50,460 nt of DNA, taken from NCBI GenBank assembly GCA_017533785.1, contig JAFWII010000030.1:1-50460 (forward strand), read 5' to 3'. Numbering within the stretch: the stretch's first letter is position 1; each line of letters opens with the position of its first letter. A program made the position numbers and the translations under genes. Shown in pieces: positions 24,714-34,102 of this stretch. The DNA comes from Erysipelotrichaceae bacterium (lineage in GTDB: Bacteria > Bacillota_I > Bacilli_A > Erysipelotrichales > Erysipelotrichaceae). The notes beneath the pieces were generated by a model that was not told the DNA's origin, did not search any database, and saw only the letters and a list, made by a program, of their open reading frames with translations.

Positions 24714-25925
24714 ATGAGCGAAAAAGAAGCCAAACAGACATTAGAGCTCGAATCCACCGATGAAGAGATCTCTCTGACACTTGATCCGGTCGGCGCTGCT
24801 GCGGAAATGATGAAAAAAGACGAAGAGCAGGAAGTTAACCCGGAGATCACTGAAGAAGAACTGAAACAGGTCAAGTATGACGAGAGTTCCCTGACTGAAT
24901 CCGAAAAGAAGATGGTCGATGAATTCTCCAAGAAGATCGACATCACCGATACGACAACGATCCTCCAGTACGGTGCCAATGCCCAGACAAAAGTCGCGGA
25001 CTTCTCCGAAAATGCACTGAAGAACGTCAAGACTCAGGATCTGGGAGATATCGGCGGTCTTATGACAGACCTCGTCGGTCAGCTGAAAGGTTTTGAGGTC
25101 AATAAAGAAGATAACTTTTTCGAGAAACTGTTCAAAAAAGGCGCAAATAAAGCAACTGCGATGAAGGCGAAATACGATGACGCTGAAAAGAACGTCGAAA
25201 AGATCGCCAAGGTCCTCGAAGGCCATCAGATCACCCTTCTGAAAGACATCGCGCTGCTTGATCAGTTGTACGAAAAGAACCTGGTCAACTTCAAGGAGAT
25301 CAGCATGTACATCCTGGCTGGTCAGAAGAAGCTCGAAGAAGTCAAGACCAAGGATCTGGTCGCTCTGCAGGAAAAAGCCAAGGCTACCGGTCTTCCGGAA
25401 GACGCACAGGCTGTCAACGACCTGAACAACGCGATCAACCGTTTTGAAAAGAAACTGCATGACCTTGAACTGACGAGAATGGTCTCTCTGCAGATGGCTC
25501 CGCAGATCCGTCTCGTTCAGAACAACGATACCCTGATGACAGAGAAGATCCAGTCTGTCCTGGTCAACACGATCCCGCTCTGGAAGTCCCAGATGCTGAT
25601 CGCTCTTGGTCTGCATCATTCTCAGGAAGCTATCAAGGCTGAGAACGCTGTCACTGAGATGACCAACCAGATGCTGAGAGAGAATGCTGAAAACCTGCAT
25701 ATCGCGACTGTTGAAACAGCCGAAGCAAGCGAAAGAGGCATCGTTGATCTCGAAACTCTGACCGAGACCAACAAGAAGCTGATCCAGACTCTTGAAGAAG
25801 TTGCTCAGATCCAGAAGGACGGCCGCGAAAAGAGAGCTGCTGCTCAGCTTGAACTGCGCAAGATGGAGATCGAACTCAGCAAGCGTCTTACCGAGATCCA
25901 GGGCGAACTCGAAAACAAGCGCTAA
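24714..25925 (+). CDS. TelA-family toxic anion resistance protein
   Basis: A 403-residue acidic, coiled-coil cytoplasmic protein of the TelA/YceH family (PF05816). The N-terminal 60 residues are low-complexity acidic. The family core then runs from VDEFSKKIDI to the end, with long helices (KVLEGHQITLLKDIALLDQLYEKN; MVSLQMAPQIRLVQNNDTLMTEKIQ). Family members are linked to tellurite and envelope-stress tolerance, but the mechanism is unknown. AAGGA lies upstream of the ATG. It has its own position after parB and a strong terminator behind it. Confidence 0.88.
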   Translation: MSEKEAKQTLELESTDEEISLTLDPVGAAAEMMKKDEEQEVNPEITEEELKQVKYDESSLTESEKKMVDEFSKKIDITDTTTILQYGANAQTKVADFSENALKNVKTQDLGDIGGLMTDLVGQLKGFEVNKEDNFFEKLFKKGANKATAMKAKYDDAEKNVEKIAKVLEGHQITLLKDIALLDQLYEKNLVNFKEISMYILAGQKKLEEVKTKDLVALQEKAKATGLPEDAQAVNDLNNAINRFEKKLHDLELTRMVSLQMAPQIRLVQNNDTLMTEKIQSVLVNTIPLWKSQMLIALGLHHSQEAIKAENAVTEMTNQMLRENAENLHIATVETAEASERGIVDLETLTETNKKLIQTLEEVAQIQKDGREKRAAAQLELRKMEIELSKRLTEIQGELENKR

Positions 25926-25951
25926 TCCGAAGAACGAAACACAAACAGAAA

Positions 25952-25977
25952 GGATGGTCCCGGGACCATCCTTTTTT
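25952..25977 (+). terminator. Intrinsic terminator of telA-family gene
   Basis: GGATGGTCCCGGGACCATCC (25952-25971) is a perfect 20-nt palindrome, followed by TTTTTT. Confidence 0.9.
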
Positions 25978-25981
25978 GCGC

Positions 25982-25987
25982 TACAAT
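25982..25987 (+). promoter_or_regulatory. -10 element of the PfkB kinase gene
   Basis: TACAAT, 6 nt before the ATG at 25994 and directly behind the telA terminator. The GGAGG between them is only 1 nt from the ATG, too close to work as a normal Shine-Dalgarno. Confidence 0.5.
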
Positions 25988-25993
25988 GGAGGC

Positions 25994-26929
25994 ATGAAGA
26001 TCCTTTGCGCCGGGCAGGCGGTCGTTGACTGCATTACCCGGAATATCGATAAAGAAAGCCTGAAGAACCGCTCTGCCCGAGCGGAATCGATCCGTCTCAA
26101 TGTGGGCGGCGACGCCCTTAACGAGTCGGTGATCCTTTCGCGTCTCGGACACGAAGTCCAAACCGCCTGTCTGATCGGCGACGACCTAGCGGGAATGATC
26201 ATCCTGAACGCGCTGAAAGAAAACGGCGTTGATACTTCGTTCGTGCAGACCGAAGAGATCGATACCGTGATCGCGGACATTTTTGCGGAGGAAGACGGCA
26301 GCCGCCGTTCCCTGAATTCAAACGCCGTAAAACTCGGCGGGAAAAGTCTGTCTGCAGAAAACATCCGGGATATTGATGCCCTGAGTCTTGCCTCGCTGTT
26401 CCGAGCGCCGCTGGACGATCCGAAGAAAGTCCTGGAACTGGTCGTAAAGGCAAAATCTGAAGGCGCATATGTCTTTGCAGATACAAAACTGCCTGTGTAC
26501 AAGAAGTTGACGCTTGAGGATTATGCGGAAGTTCTTCCTTATATAGATCTGATCTTTCCTAATGAGACGGAAGCCGCCTATTATTCCGGGATCTTCGGGG
26601 ACAAAGAAGAAGATCTCGCAACCATGGCGGATGTTTTCCTGAAAAGAGGTGTAAAAGCCGTTGTGATCAAAACGGGAGAACAGGGTTCCTGGTATTTTGA
26701 CGGGAAGCGGCGCTTCCATCATCCGGCATTTGCCGCAGAAGTCGTCGATACGACCGGAGCAGGAGACAATTATGCTGCCGGTTTCATTCACGCGTACCTG
26801 AATAAGGAGCCGGTTCCTGTCTGCATGGCGTTCGCTTCGGCCTGCGCCGCTCTCAGTGTCGCCGCTTCCGGCGCGACCGGGGGCGTGAGGAGTCTACAGC
26901 AGATCGAAAACTATCTGCAGAAAAAATAA
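25994..26929 (+). CDS. PfkB-family carbohydrate kinase
   Basis: A 311-residue ribokinase-family enzyme expected to phosphorylate a sugar, such as fructose, ribose or KDG, with ATP. The N-terminus ILCAGQAVVDC, the NVGGDALNESVILSRLG nucleoside/sugar site and the catalytic DTTGAGDNYAAGF motif (anion hole and base Asp) are all present. The specificity cannot be read. The start at 25994 (MKILCAGQ) matches the family, whereas the in-frame ATG at 25976 lies in the terminator tail. It appears monocistronic and is flanked by terminators. Confidence 0.9.
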   Translation: MKILCAGQAVVDCITRNIDKESLKNRSARAESIRLNVGGDALNESVILSRLGHEVQTACLIGDDLAGMIILNALKENGVDTSFVQTEEIDTVIADIFAEEDGSRRSLNSNAVKLGGKSLSAENIRDIDALSLASLFRAPLDDPKKVLELVVKAKSEGAYVFADTKLPVYKKLTLEDYAEVLPYIDLIFPNETEAAYYSGIFGDKEEDLATMADVFLKRGVKAVVIKTGEQGSWYFDGKRRFHHPAFAAEVVDTTGAGDNYAAGFIHAYLNKEPVPVCMAFASACAALSVAASGATGGVRSLQQIENYLQKK

Positions 26930-26960
26930 CGGTGCGATCTTCAAATCGCACCGTTATTTT
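26926..26960. terminator. Bidirectional intrinsic terminator between pfkB-type gene and mtnA
   Basis: ATAACGGTGCGAT (26926-26938) pairs with ATCGCACCGTTAT (26945-26957), 13-bp perfect arms with A-run before and T-rich sequence after. Confidence 0.9.
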
Positions 26961-27018
26961 ATTTCGGTTTTTCTGACTTTCAGGCAATAACGCAAATATG
27001 CCACAAACAGACCATGGT

Positions 27019-28089
27019 TTACTTATTGAAGAGCTTCTTCAGATTCTCTTCGAACGGCGGATAGACGATACCGCGCTCGGTAATGATGCCGGTCAGCAGT
27101 TCGTGATCTGTCACATCGAAAGCCGGGTTGTAACATTTGACTTCCGGAAGCGCCATCGGCTCGGCATACCATTTGTTTTTGATCTCATCCGGGTCACGAA
27201 GTTCGATCTTGATGTCCTTTCCGGTCGGACAGTCGAAGTCGATCGTGCTGGAGGGACCGAGCGAATAAAACGGAATACCATAGTATTTGGCAAGGATCGC
27301 AACGCCGCTGGTACCGATCTTATTGGCAAAGTCGCCGTTGGCGGCGATGCGGTCACAGCCCAGGAACACCTTGTCGATCCAGCCGTTTTTCATAACGATA
27401 GAAGCCATGTTGTCACAGATCAGAGTGACGTCAACACCGGCTCTCTGCAGTTCGTAGGAAGTCAGCCTGGCGCCCTGCAGAAGCGGACGGGTCTCGTCGG
27501 AATAGACACGGACGTTCATCCCTCTTTCCTTTGCCAGGAGCATCGGACCGATCGCGGTGCCGTAGCGGCTGGTCGCCAGCGGGCCGGCATTGCAGTGGGT
27601 AAGTACTCCGTCTCCCTCCTTTAACAAAGAGAGACCGAATTCGGAAATCTTCAGACACATGTCAATGTCTTCCTGATGGATCTTCAGAGCTTCCTGATAG
27701 ACCTTCTCCACGATCTCGCTTACCGGAAGCCCGGAGCTTTCAGCGACCAGCTTCTTCATTCTGGTGATTGCCCAGGAGAGATTGACAGCTGTCGGGCGGG
27801 AAGTGTTTAGATAGTCCGCGTCTTTGTTGAAGCGTTCCCTGAAAGCTTCATAAGGAAGATCCTGATACTTTCTGGACAATACATACAACGCATAGCCGGC
27901 AAAGATCCCGATCGCCGGCGCTCCGCGCACCTGCAGTGTCTGGATCGCTTTCCAACAGTCTTCCAATTTATCGACCTCGACATAGACCAAACGATTAGGC
28001 AGCTGCGTCTGATCGATGATCACGACCTTTGAACGGTCATCGGACAGCGAGATGTTTTTGGCATGCATGACTTCGGTTGCACTGTTCAT
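27019..28089 (-). CDS. mtnA: S-methyl-5-thioribose-1-phosphate isomerase
   Basis: Predicted to isomerise methylthioribose 1-phosphate to methylthioribulose 1-phosphate in the methionine salvage pathway. The 356-residue eIF2B-related fold has [15 protein letters not shown], the catalytic Cys region [16 protein letters not shown] and the Asp region [17 protein letters not shown]. The C-terminal [12 protein letters not shown] is typical of MtnA rather than of eIF2B regulatory subunits. No other mtn genes are near. Shine-Dalgarno AAAGGAA precedes the ATG at 28089. A divergent promoter shared with the next gene lies 45 nt upstream. Confidence 0.9.
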   Translation of the reverse strand: MNSATEVMHAKNISLSDDRSKVVIIDQTQLPNRLVYVEVDKLEDCWKAIQTLQVRGAPAIGIFAGYALYVLSRKYQDLPYEAFRERFNKDADYLNTSRPTAVNLSWAITRMKKLVAESSGLPVSEIVEKVYQEALKIHQEDIDMCLKISEFGLSLLKEGDGVLTHCNAGPLATSRYGTAIGPMLLAKERGMNVRVYSDETRPLLQGARLTSYELQRAGVDVTLICDNMASIVMKNGWIDKVFLGCDRIAANGDFANKIGTSGVAILAKYYGIPFYSLGPSSTIDFDCPTGKDIKIELRDPDEIKNKWYAEPMALPEVKCYNPAFDVTDHELLTGIITERGIVYPPFEENLKKLFNK

Positions 28090-28133
28090 GATGATTCCTT
28101 TCCGCAGGGCGGTCTGCTTCTGTTGCTTACTTT

Positions 28134-28162
28134 CATTATAGCGGACTTTCCGCGCTATAATG
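28134..28162. promoter_or_regulatory. Symmetric divergent promoter (mtnA / membrane peptidase)
   Basis: CATTATAGCG (28134-28143) and CGCTATAATG (28153-28162) are perfect 10-bp arms around 9 nt. Each arm carries a TATAAT pointing outward (28140-28135 minus; 28156-28161 plus). This gives back-to-back -10 elements whose -35 regions overlap the opposite unit. Confidence 0.6.
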
Positions 28163-28217
28163 AGACTGCGTGGACATCTTTGAATGCCTTCCGGATCTCA
28201 GCTGATGGAGGATCAAT

Positions 28218-29423
28218 ATGGATAAAGAGAAAAAAAGCAAACGTGCCGGCATAAGCTGGCTTGGGATCGTACTCTATATGATCCTCGGCGGTCTTGCTGC
28301 TATTTTGAACATGCGGCTCATTTTCAAGTATATGCATCTGCCTGTCTGGGCGAGGATGCTGCTGTTTTTCCTGCTTCTGCTGCTGGTCTATGTAGCCATG
28401 TTCCTGCAGATCGTTATTCATGAATCGGGCCATCTTGTTTTCGGCCTGGCGACCGGCTACCGTTTCAGTTCGTTCCGCATCCACAACTGGATGTGGATAC
28501 TGGAGGACGGAAAACTCCGTCTTACCAGATTATCCATCCCCGGTACGGGAGGACAGTGTCTGATGGCTCCTCCGGACCTGAAGGACGGAAAGATCCCGGT
28601 GCTGCTTTATAACTTCGGCGGCGCGATCATGAACCTGCTTACCGCCGCGGTCTTCTTTTTGCTTGCGCTCCCGCTCGCTCCGACCTCTGTCCTCAAGCTG
28701 TTCCTCCAGCAGCTGGCCCTGTTCGGTGTCGGCATAGGCCTGATGAACGGCATCCCGCTGCACATTGCCCCGGTCGAGAACGACGGCTGCAACGCTATGA
28801 CACTGATGCGGAACAAAAAAGCGATCCCCGCTTTCTGGCTGCAGATGAAAGTCAATGAGCTGGTCGCAAACGGAACCCGTCTGAGAGATATGCCGGAGGA
28901 ATGGTTTACCGTACCGGAAGACGAAGAAATGAACAGCGGCATCATGGCGGCGGTCGGCGTGCTTGCCAGCAGCCGGCTGATGGACCAGCACCGCTTCGCT
29001 GTAGCGGATGCGCTGATGGGACATCTTCTTTCGATCAAAAGCGGAATGACGGATCTCCACCGCAGTCTAATGACCTGCGACCGGATCTATCTGGAACTGA
29101 TCGGGCAGAACCACAAGGAAGTATTGGACGCCATGCTGACAGATGAACAGAAAGAACTGATGAAAGCCATGACAGAGACCCCCTCCGTTCTGCGTACCGA
29201 ATTTGCATATGCCCTGCTGGCAGAATGCGATGCAGAAAAAGCAGAGAAGATCGAAAAGAGGTTCGAGAAGTGTGCTCTTACATATCCCTATCCCAGCGAG
29301 ATCCCGGGAGAAAGAGAACTGATGCAGATCGCCCGCGAACATGTCATTGAAACGGATGAAGAGAGCGAACTGCCGGAAGCTGCCGGAGAGCCGCAGGCTG
29401 AAGAAAACGAAGAAAGTGAGTAA
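28218..29423 (+). CDS. M50-like membrane metallopeptidase (site-2 protease-type)
   Basis: A 401-residue membrane protein with an N-terminal basic tail and four or more hydrophobic segments in the first 200 residues. The zinc motif HESGH lies at about residues 68-72 within a membrane segment. A second motif, NGIPLH...NDG, at about residues 182-195 resembles the NPxG/LDG site of M50 site-2 proteases. The C-terminal 200 residues are soluble, helical and acidic at the end. The short spacing between HExxH and the next helix fits a small S2P. The substrate is unknown; processing of membrane anti-sigma factors or signal-peptide remnants would be typical. A -10 (28156-28161) and TGGAGG precede it. 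Confidence 0.7.
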   Translation: MDKEKKSKRAGISWLGIVLYMILGGLAAILNMRLIFKYMHLPVWARMLLFFLLLLLVYVAMFLQIVIHESGHLVFGLATGYRFSSFRIHNWMWILEDGKLRLTRLSIPGTGGQCLMAPPDLKDGKIPVLLYNFGGAIMNLLTAAVFFLLALPLAPTSVLKLFLQQLALFGVGIGLMNGIPLHIAPVENDGCNAMTLMRNKKAIPAFWLQMKVNELVANGTRLRDMPEEWFTVPEDEEMNSGIMAAVGVLASSRLMDQHRFAVADALMGHLLSIKSGMTDLHRSLMTCDRIYLELIGQNHKEVLDAMLTDEQKELMKAMTETPSVLRTEFAYALLAECDAEKAEKIEKRFEKCALTYPYPSEIPGERELMQIAREHVIETDEESELPEAAGEPQAEENEESE

Positions 29424-29558
29424 TGCTTACTGAAACAGTGCGGTCTTCTGTTCGTTTTTACAAAATAACACGGAAAAGGCATCAGACTTTTGGCCGGAAC
29501 TCCGTTGTTTCTGTATTCCCAAGCCGATAGAATATGTAAGACTGAGAGGTACTTATAT

Positions 29559-30023
29559 ATGAAAGCAATCGGAATCTTTAAGAATTTTGTTATAAATGCA
29601 GTAAACTGCCTGATGATGACCCTGACATTAGGCACGCTGAACGTCGTCCGCGGGGGAAGTTTTCCGCCGCTGTCCGCCAACATCGTCAGCTACCTGTTCT
29701 CCTACTGTGTGATCAACCTGATCACGACCTTTATCCCGGGTGAGAAAGCCGGCGTCGCCTTCGCAAAAGCGATCGGCGCAAAAGAGGGCACGTTCGGATT
29801 TGACGTAGCGGTCTGCGCGATCCTGAACACAGTCAACACGATCTTCATCCTGCCGACGATGACATGGTTCGTCAACTGCTTCTGCAACGGTCAGCCGGCA
29901 TCCACGATCCTGCCGACCTTCTTATCCAATGTCCCGTTTGCATGGGTAGCGACATTCATTCCGCCGCTGATCATCGGCAATGCTGCCGGCAGATGGGCTG
30001 AGAAATTCGTAAAACAGTCGTGA
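29559..30023 (+). CDS. Small four-helix membrane protein, DUF2798-like
   Basis: A 154-residue hydrophobic protein with about four membrane segments and conserved small-residue stretches (MTLTLGTLNVV, NTVNTIFILPTMTWFVN). It resembles uncharacterised DUF2798-type proteins, but that match is loose. The ATG at 29559 is used; an in-frame upstream ATG would lie ahead of the GAGAGG site. Its TGA overlaps the next gene's GTG (GTGA), so the two are translationally coupled. Confidence 0.6.
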   Translation: MKAIGIFKNFVINAVNCLMMTLTLGTLNVVRGGSFPPLSANIVSYLFSYCVINLITTFIPGEKAGVAFAKAIGAKEGTFGFDVAVCAILNTVNTIFILPTMTWFVNCFCNGQPASTILPTFLSNVPFAWVATFIPPLIIGNAAGRWAEKFVKQS

Positions 30024-30700
30024 GAAAAGAGAAATTCGAATACAACGGATATACCTGTGTCCTTTATCTGCAAAAAGATCCGCAGTTTCTGCTGGTGCAG
30101 CCGGTCGATCGGCGCGATCTGCAGGAGGATACTGCCTTCGAAACGATCTGTTCCCTGGGGGACAGACCTTTTCTTTATCTGGCTGTTGCCGTAAACGACT
30201 GGAATAAAGACCTTTCCCCCTGGGAAGCACCTCCGGTATTCGGCAGAGAAGACTTCGGGAACGGTGCGGGCAATACGCTCACGCTTTTGACTGAGATAAT
30301 CAATAAAGTATCTGCAGACCGGGCTGCTGATCTGCCTGTCATTCTGGGAGGCTATTCCCTGGCCGGTCTGTTTGCACTGTGGACCGCTTATCAGACAAAC
30401 CGCTTTGCGGCTGTCGCAGCAGTCTCGCCTTCGGTCTGGTTTCCGGAATGGATTGGATACGCAGAGACACATTCACCGCTCGTCAGAAAGATCTATCTGA
30501 GTCTGGGTGACAAGGAAGAAAAAACCAGGAACCCTGTAATGGCACAGGTCGGCAGCTGCATCCGCCGTCAGCTGGAACTGCTGCAGAAAGACGAAACTGT
30601 CAGCGATTGCGTTCTCGAAATGAACGAGGGAAATCATTTTAAAGACCCGGATAAACGCTGTGCAAAAGCGTTCGTGTGGTGCATGCACGTTCAGCCATGA
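30020..30700 (+). CDS. Alpha/beta-hydrolase esterase-like protein
   Basis: A 226-residue predicted serine hydrolase related to the esterase D / siderophore esterase group. The nucleophile elbow is GGYSLAGLFALW (about residues 112-123). The C-terminal EMNEGNHFKDPDKR supplies the His, and the middle SPSVWFPEW segment is typical of the group. The start is a GTG at 30020 overlapping the stop of the preceding membrane protein. It could be an acyl-esterase acting on a small lipid or siderophore; no further evidence is visible. Confidence 0.72.
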   Translation: MRKEKFEYNGYTCVLYLQKDPQFLLVQPVDRRDLQEDTAFETICSLGDRPFLYLAVAVNDWNKDLSPWEAPPVFGREDFGNGAGNTLTLLTEIINKVSADRAADLPVILGGYSLAGLFALWTAYQTNRFAAVAAVSPSVWFPEWIGYAETHSPLVRKIYLSLGDKEEKTRNPVMAQVGSCIRRQLELLQKDETVSDCVLEMNEGNHFKDPDKRCAKAFVWCMHVQP

Positions 30701-30727
30701 AAACAGAGAAGCGTCCTTCGGCGGATA

Positions 30728-30736
30728 TGATAAAAT
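30728..30736 (+). promoter_or_regulatory. Extended -10 of the GDPD gene
   Basis: TGATAAAAT, a TGn-extended -10 ending 7 nt before the ATG at 30744, again with no Shine-Dalgarno in the gap. Confidence 0.6.
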
Positions 30737-30743
30737 CTTAAGC

Positions 30744-32522
30744 ATGGAGAAAGAAAAAGAAAGCAGACAAACCTGGAAACTGTACTGGCGGTCGAGGCCG
30801 GATCTTTTCCGCTATCAGATCGTTGCTACTCTTTTGCTGGGGTGCATTCTGTTTGTGCTGCGCTTTTTATCCAACCTGATGCTGCAGTCGATCGGAAGGG
30901 TCGCCGTCAGCAGCGGGGATTATATGTTTTTGTTTACAAGCTGGCAGGGCATTGCGCTGATCCTTTTCGGTCTGGCAGTGCTTTTTGTTTATGTGGCTTT
31001 TGATATCAATACAAAGATCATTTATGCAGACAAGCTGCTGGAAGGGGAGCCGGGCAGGATGTTCAGCAATATCCGTGAAGGCTTATTATCGATCCGCTCG
31101 TTCTTCTGTCTGCGGGGTCTCGGAATCGTTTTGTATATCGCGCTTTTGGCGCCGGTGGTCGGCGTCGGGGCTTCGATCGCGCTGACCGAAAACCTTTATA
31201 TTCCGACTTTTATCACTTCCGTCATTGAGACGACCCCGCTGTATAACGCTTTGTATACTCTTGCGCTGCTGGTATTTGCGTTCATCGGGATCCTGAATAT
31301 TTTTTGCATTCACGGCGTCGTTATTGATAAGCTCAGTGTTTCCGAGGCGATACGCCGTTCCAGGGAACTGATGCGTAAAAACTGGAAAGACTATCTGAAA
31401 AACACGCTGTTGTTTTCGGTATTGTTCTTTCTGGTCAACGTGCTGCTGGTCGTGATGTGCGTTATTCTGGCTGTTGTGGTTTTCATCCTGGCGCGTCCGA
31501 CAGGGACGGAGGGCCGTTTCTGGCTGCTCCTCGTTGCCTTTCTGAGTACGTCCGTCATATTCTATTTCAACGAATTCACAACACCTTTTTATCTTTTGCG
31601 CACGACTCAGCTGTATTACCGGTATACCGGAAAACAGACCGGCGAGATCCCGGCGAAAAGACCATACACCCGTTTCGTTGCTTTTGCGGTCATCATCCTT
31701 GCGGTTGCGGCTCTCATCGGTCTTGCGAAAGCGTCTTCAGAAAACTTTGATGCCCTGTTTCCGGCAGCCACCGATGTCAGACTGATCGCGCACCGCGGCG
31801 GCGGAAGCGAGGGTCCGGAGAATACAGTTGCCGGAATCGACGTCGTCGCCGGGACCGGCGTGTACGGAAGCGAGATCGATATTCAGAGGACTGCAGACGG
31901 TTATTATGTCGTGAATCACGATGCTACCTTTGCCCGCCTGACAGGCGTCAATAAAAAACCGGGTGAGATGACCCTTGAGGAGATCCGGAAACTTGTTATT
32001 CAGGATCCAAAACACCCGGATAGTCCGGAAATAGTTGCGACATTTGAGGAAATGCTGGATGCGGCAAACGGCCGGCTGATCCTGTTCGTCGAACTGAAAG
32101 GCGAAAGCGCCGACCGGAAGATGGTTGATGACGCTGTCAAAATGATCGAGGAAAGAGGCATGCGCGATCAGTGCGTGCTCATCTCTCTGCAATATGATCT
32201 GATCGATTATGCGGAAACAGAATATCCGCAGATGCAGACCGGCTTCTTAACTTTTCTGACATTCGGCGATACAGCCAGGCTGAACTGCGATTTCATCGGT
32301 CTCGAAGAGGAGTCCGCGACAGATTCGACGATCGAGCAGATCCATAAACAGGGGAAAAGGGCACTGGTTTGGACTCCGAACGAAGAGAATAAACAGAAGC
32401 ATTTCCTGCTGAGCGAAGCTGACGGCATCATCACAGATAACGTGTTCCAGGCACAGGAACTGCAGGAGAAGCTCAGCAAGCGCGATGATATTGAAAGAAT
32501 GATCGATAAGATCTTTGGATAG
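30744..32522 (+). CDS. Membrane-anchored glycerophosphodiester phosphodiesterase
   Basis: A 592-residue protein. Residues 1 to about 345 form a multi-pass membrane domain of the GDPD-membrane type (eight or so hydrophobic segments). Residues about 350-590 are a GDPD TIM-barrel with LIAHRGG, ENTVAGID, SEIDIQRTADGYYVVNHD and LFVELKGE. These provide the catalytic His pair and the Glu/Asp metal ligands. The enzyme would hydrolyse glycerophosphodiesters or lipoteichoic-acid-type polymers outside the membrane. The start at 30744 lies 7 nt behind an extended -10, suggesting a leaderless mRNA. It precedes the CmpB-family gene by a few bases and is probably co-transcribed. Confidence 0.88.
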   Translation: MEKEKESRQTWKLYWRSRPDLFRYQIVATLLLGCILFVLRFLSNLMLQSIGRVAVSSGDYMFLFTSWQGIALILFGLAVLFVYVAFDINTKIIYADKLLEGEPGRMFSNIREGLLSIRSFFCLRGLGIVLYIALLAPVVGVGASIALTENLYIPTFITSVIETTPLYNALYTLALLVFAFIGILNIFCIHGVVIDKLSVSEAIRRSRELMRKNWKDYLKNTLLFSVLFFLVNVLLVVMCVILAVVVFILARPTGTEGRFWLLLVAFLSTSVIFYFNEFTTPFYLLRTTQLYYRYTGKQTGEIPAKRPYTRFVAFAVIILAVAALIGLAKASSENFDALFPAATDVRLIAHRGGGSEGPENTVAGIDVVAGTGVYGSEIDIQRTADGYYVVNHDATFARLTGVNKKPGEMTLEEIRKLVIQDPKHPDSPEIVATFEEMLDAANGRLILFVELKGESADRKMVDDAVKMIEERGMRDQCVLISLQYDLIDYAETEYPQMQTGFLTFLTFGDTARLNCDFIGLEEESATDSTIEQIHKQGKRALVWTPNEENKQKHFLLSEADGIITDNVFQAQELQEKLSKRDDIERMIDKIFG

Positions 32523-32526
32523 AAAA

Positions 32527-34029
32527 ATGGAAAACTGGGATTATAAAGAAATACGGAGAAGAAGCTGGGATACAGCTTTCAAAAAGGGACTCGGCTCCTG
32601 GTGGACGCTCGTCGTTGTCGGCGCGGTCTTTTCCTTTATCGGTGCGGCCAACGCCAACCAGACCGCCGGCATCCGGATCCTTGACCAGTTTCTCGGTCTG
32701 GAAAGTACGGTTTCTGTCAGTAACGTAGAGATCCTGAAGAATCATGTGCTGAACCTTCCTGTATTTGCACGCTTTCCGTTCCTGAGCACCGAGAACGCGC
32801 TGAACCTGATCGACGCGCTCACAAAAAGCTATGCCTGGGTCATTCAGCTGTTTGGCGCCAATGCCGCCTACTTTAATCGCAATCCCGGTGAAGTCATCTG
32901 GATCCTGATCGCCACAGCGCTGCTCAGCGTCCTGCTGCGCTTCTTTGTACTGAACGCTTCGCTGATCGGCCGCGAACGCTTCCTGATGGAGAACCGGATG
33001 CAGAAAAACGTACGGATCCGCCGGACCCTGGCCCCGTATCACCGGAAGTACCTGCTTCGTCTGGTATGGGTCGGCTTCTGTCACCGAATCACAATCTTAT
33101 TATGGTCTATGACGGTCGTCGGCGGTGTCTATAAAGCCTATCAGTATGCGATGGTGCCTTACCTGCAGGCAGAGAACCCGCAGATCACCTGGCGGGAGGC
33201 AAAAAAACTCTCCGCTGATATGACGAATGGCTATAAGTGGAATATGTTCCTGACACAGCTGTCCTACATTTATATCTTTGTCCTGAAACTGATCCCGGTG
33301 CTCGGTCTGCTGGTCGCGCTTCCGCTGGAATACCAGCTGGATACGGAATTCTATTTCGTTCTCCGCGAAAGATCGCTGGAAAAACGCTATTTCATCGAAC
33401 CGGCTTTCGACGGTCTTCCTTATGTGGAAGACAACAGAGAAGGAGAGCCACTGTATCTGCTGGACGATCTGGTCGACGATCTCGTGATTGACAGCGAGTA
33501 CGGTCTGACCGACCTGATCGCGGTCTTCTTCGCTTTCTGCTTTGCCGGCTGGTGCTGGGAAGTACTTCTGCATCTCATGCAGCATCACGAGATCGTCAAC
33601 CGGGGCACGCTCTACGGCCCCTGGCTGCCGATCTACGGCTGCGGGGGAGTTGCGATCATCTTCTTCCTCAACCGCTTTAAAAACAATCCGACCCGTCTGT
33701 TCCTGATGACGGTCGGCTTATGCGGCGTGTTGGAATACGCGGCCAGTCTGATCCTGGATTTCATCTATAATGCCTCGTACTGGGATTATAAGGAGATGTT
33801 CCTGAACCTCAACGGAAGGATCTGTTTCGCCGGACTGCTGCTGTTCGGTATCGGCGGCATGTTCGGTATCTACATCGCGGGTCCGAAGATCCGGGAAATG
33901 ATCCGATCTCTCCCGCGCAAAAAACAGATCCTGATCTGTTCGGTCCTGGTCGCCCTGTTTATCGCGGACCTGATCTGTGTTGCGGTCTTCGGCTTCAACA
34001 GCGGAGCCGGTGTCGGCGGCAGTATATAA
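32527..34029 (+). CDS. Two-domain membrane protein: DUF975-like region plus CmpB-family permease
   Basis: A 500-residue membrane protein. Residues 1 to about 300 resemble a DUF975-type membrane domain (RRRSWDTAFKKGLGSWWTLVVVG start). Residues about 335-500 are a CmpB/YvaZ-type 'putative ABC transporter permease' domain (FAGWCWEVLLHL, GRGTLYGPWLPIYG-like NRGTLYGPWLP, DFIYNASYWDY). Such domains usually occur as separate proteins, so this is a fusion. The role is unknown; lipid or cell-surface processes are inferred from the GDPD gene beside it. The ATG at 32527 is preferred; a TTG at 32515 overlapping the previous stop is an alternative. Confidence 0.72.
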   Translation: MENWDYKEIRRRSWDTAFKKGLGSWWTLVVVGAVFSFIGAANANQTAGIRILDQFLGLESTVSVSNVEILKNHVLNLPVFARFPFLSTENALNLIDALTKSYAWVIQLFGANAAYFNRNPGEVIWILIATALLSVLLRFFVLNASLIGRERFLMENRMQKNVRIRRTLAPYHRKYLLRLVWVGFCHRITILLWSMTVVGGVYKAYQYAMVPYLQAENPQITWREAKKLSADMTNGYKWNMFLTQLSYIYIFVLKLIPVLGLLVALPLEYQLDTEFYFVLRERSLEKRYFIEPAFDGLPYVEDNREGEPLYLLDDLVDDLVIDSEYGLTDLIAVFFAFCFAGWCWEVLLHLMQHHEIVNRGTLYGPWLPIYGCGGVAIIFFLNRFKNNPTRLFLMTVGLCGVLEYAASLILDFIYNASYWDYKEMFLNLNGRICFAGLLLFGIGGMFGIYIAGPKIREMIRSLPRKKQILICSVLVALFIADLICVAVFGFNSGAGVGGSI

Positions 34030-34048
34030 TAGCGTACTATAATTAAAA

Positions 34049-34076
34049 ACGTCCAGTTTACGCTGGACGTTTTTTG
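34049..34076. terminator. Intrinsic terminator (bidirectional)
   Basis: ACGTCCAG (34049-34056) pairs with CTGGACGT (34063-34070), A-run before and TTTTTT after. It serves the CmpB gene (plus) and pepD (minus). Confidence 0.9.
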
Positions 34077-34102
34077 ATTCCTTGAGAGTTCTGGATCTTC
34101 CT

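Noticed and set aside
34021..34045. Two TATAAT hexamers just after the CmpB-family gene
   Set aside because: No plus-strand gene follows them; they precede only a terminator and convergent pepD, so they are probably chance AT-rich matches.
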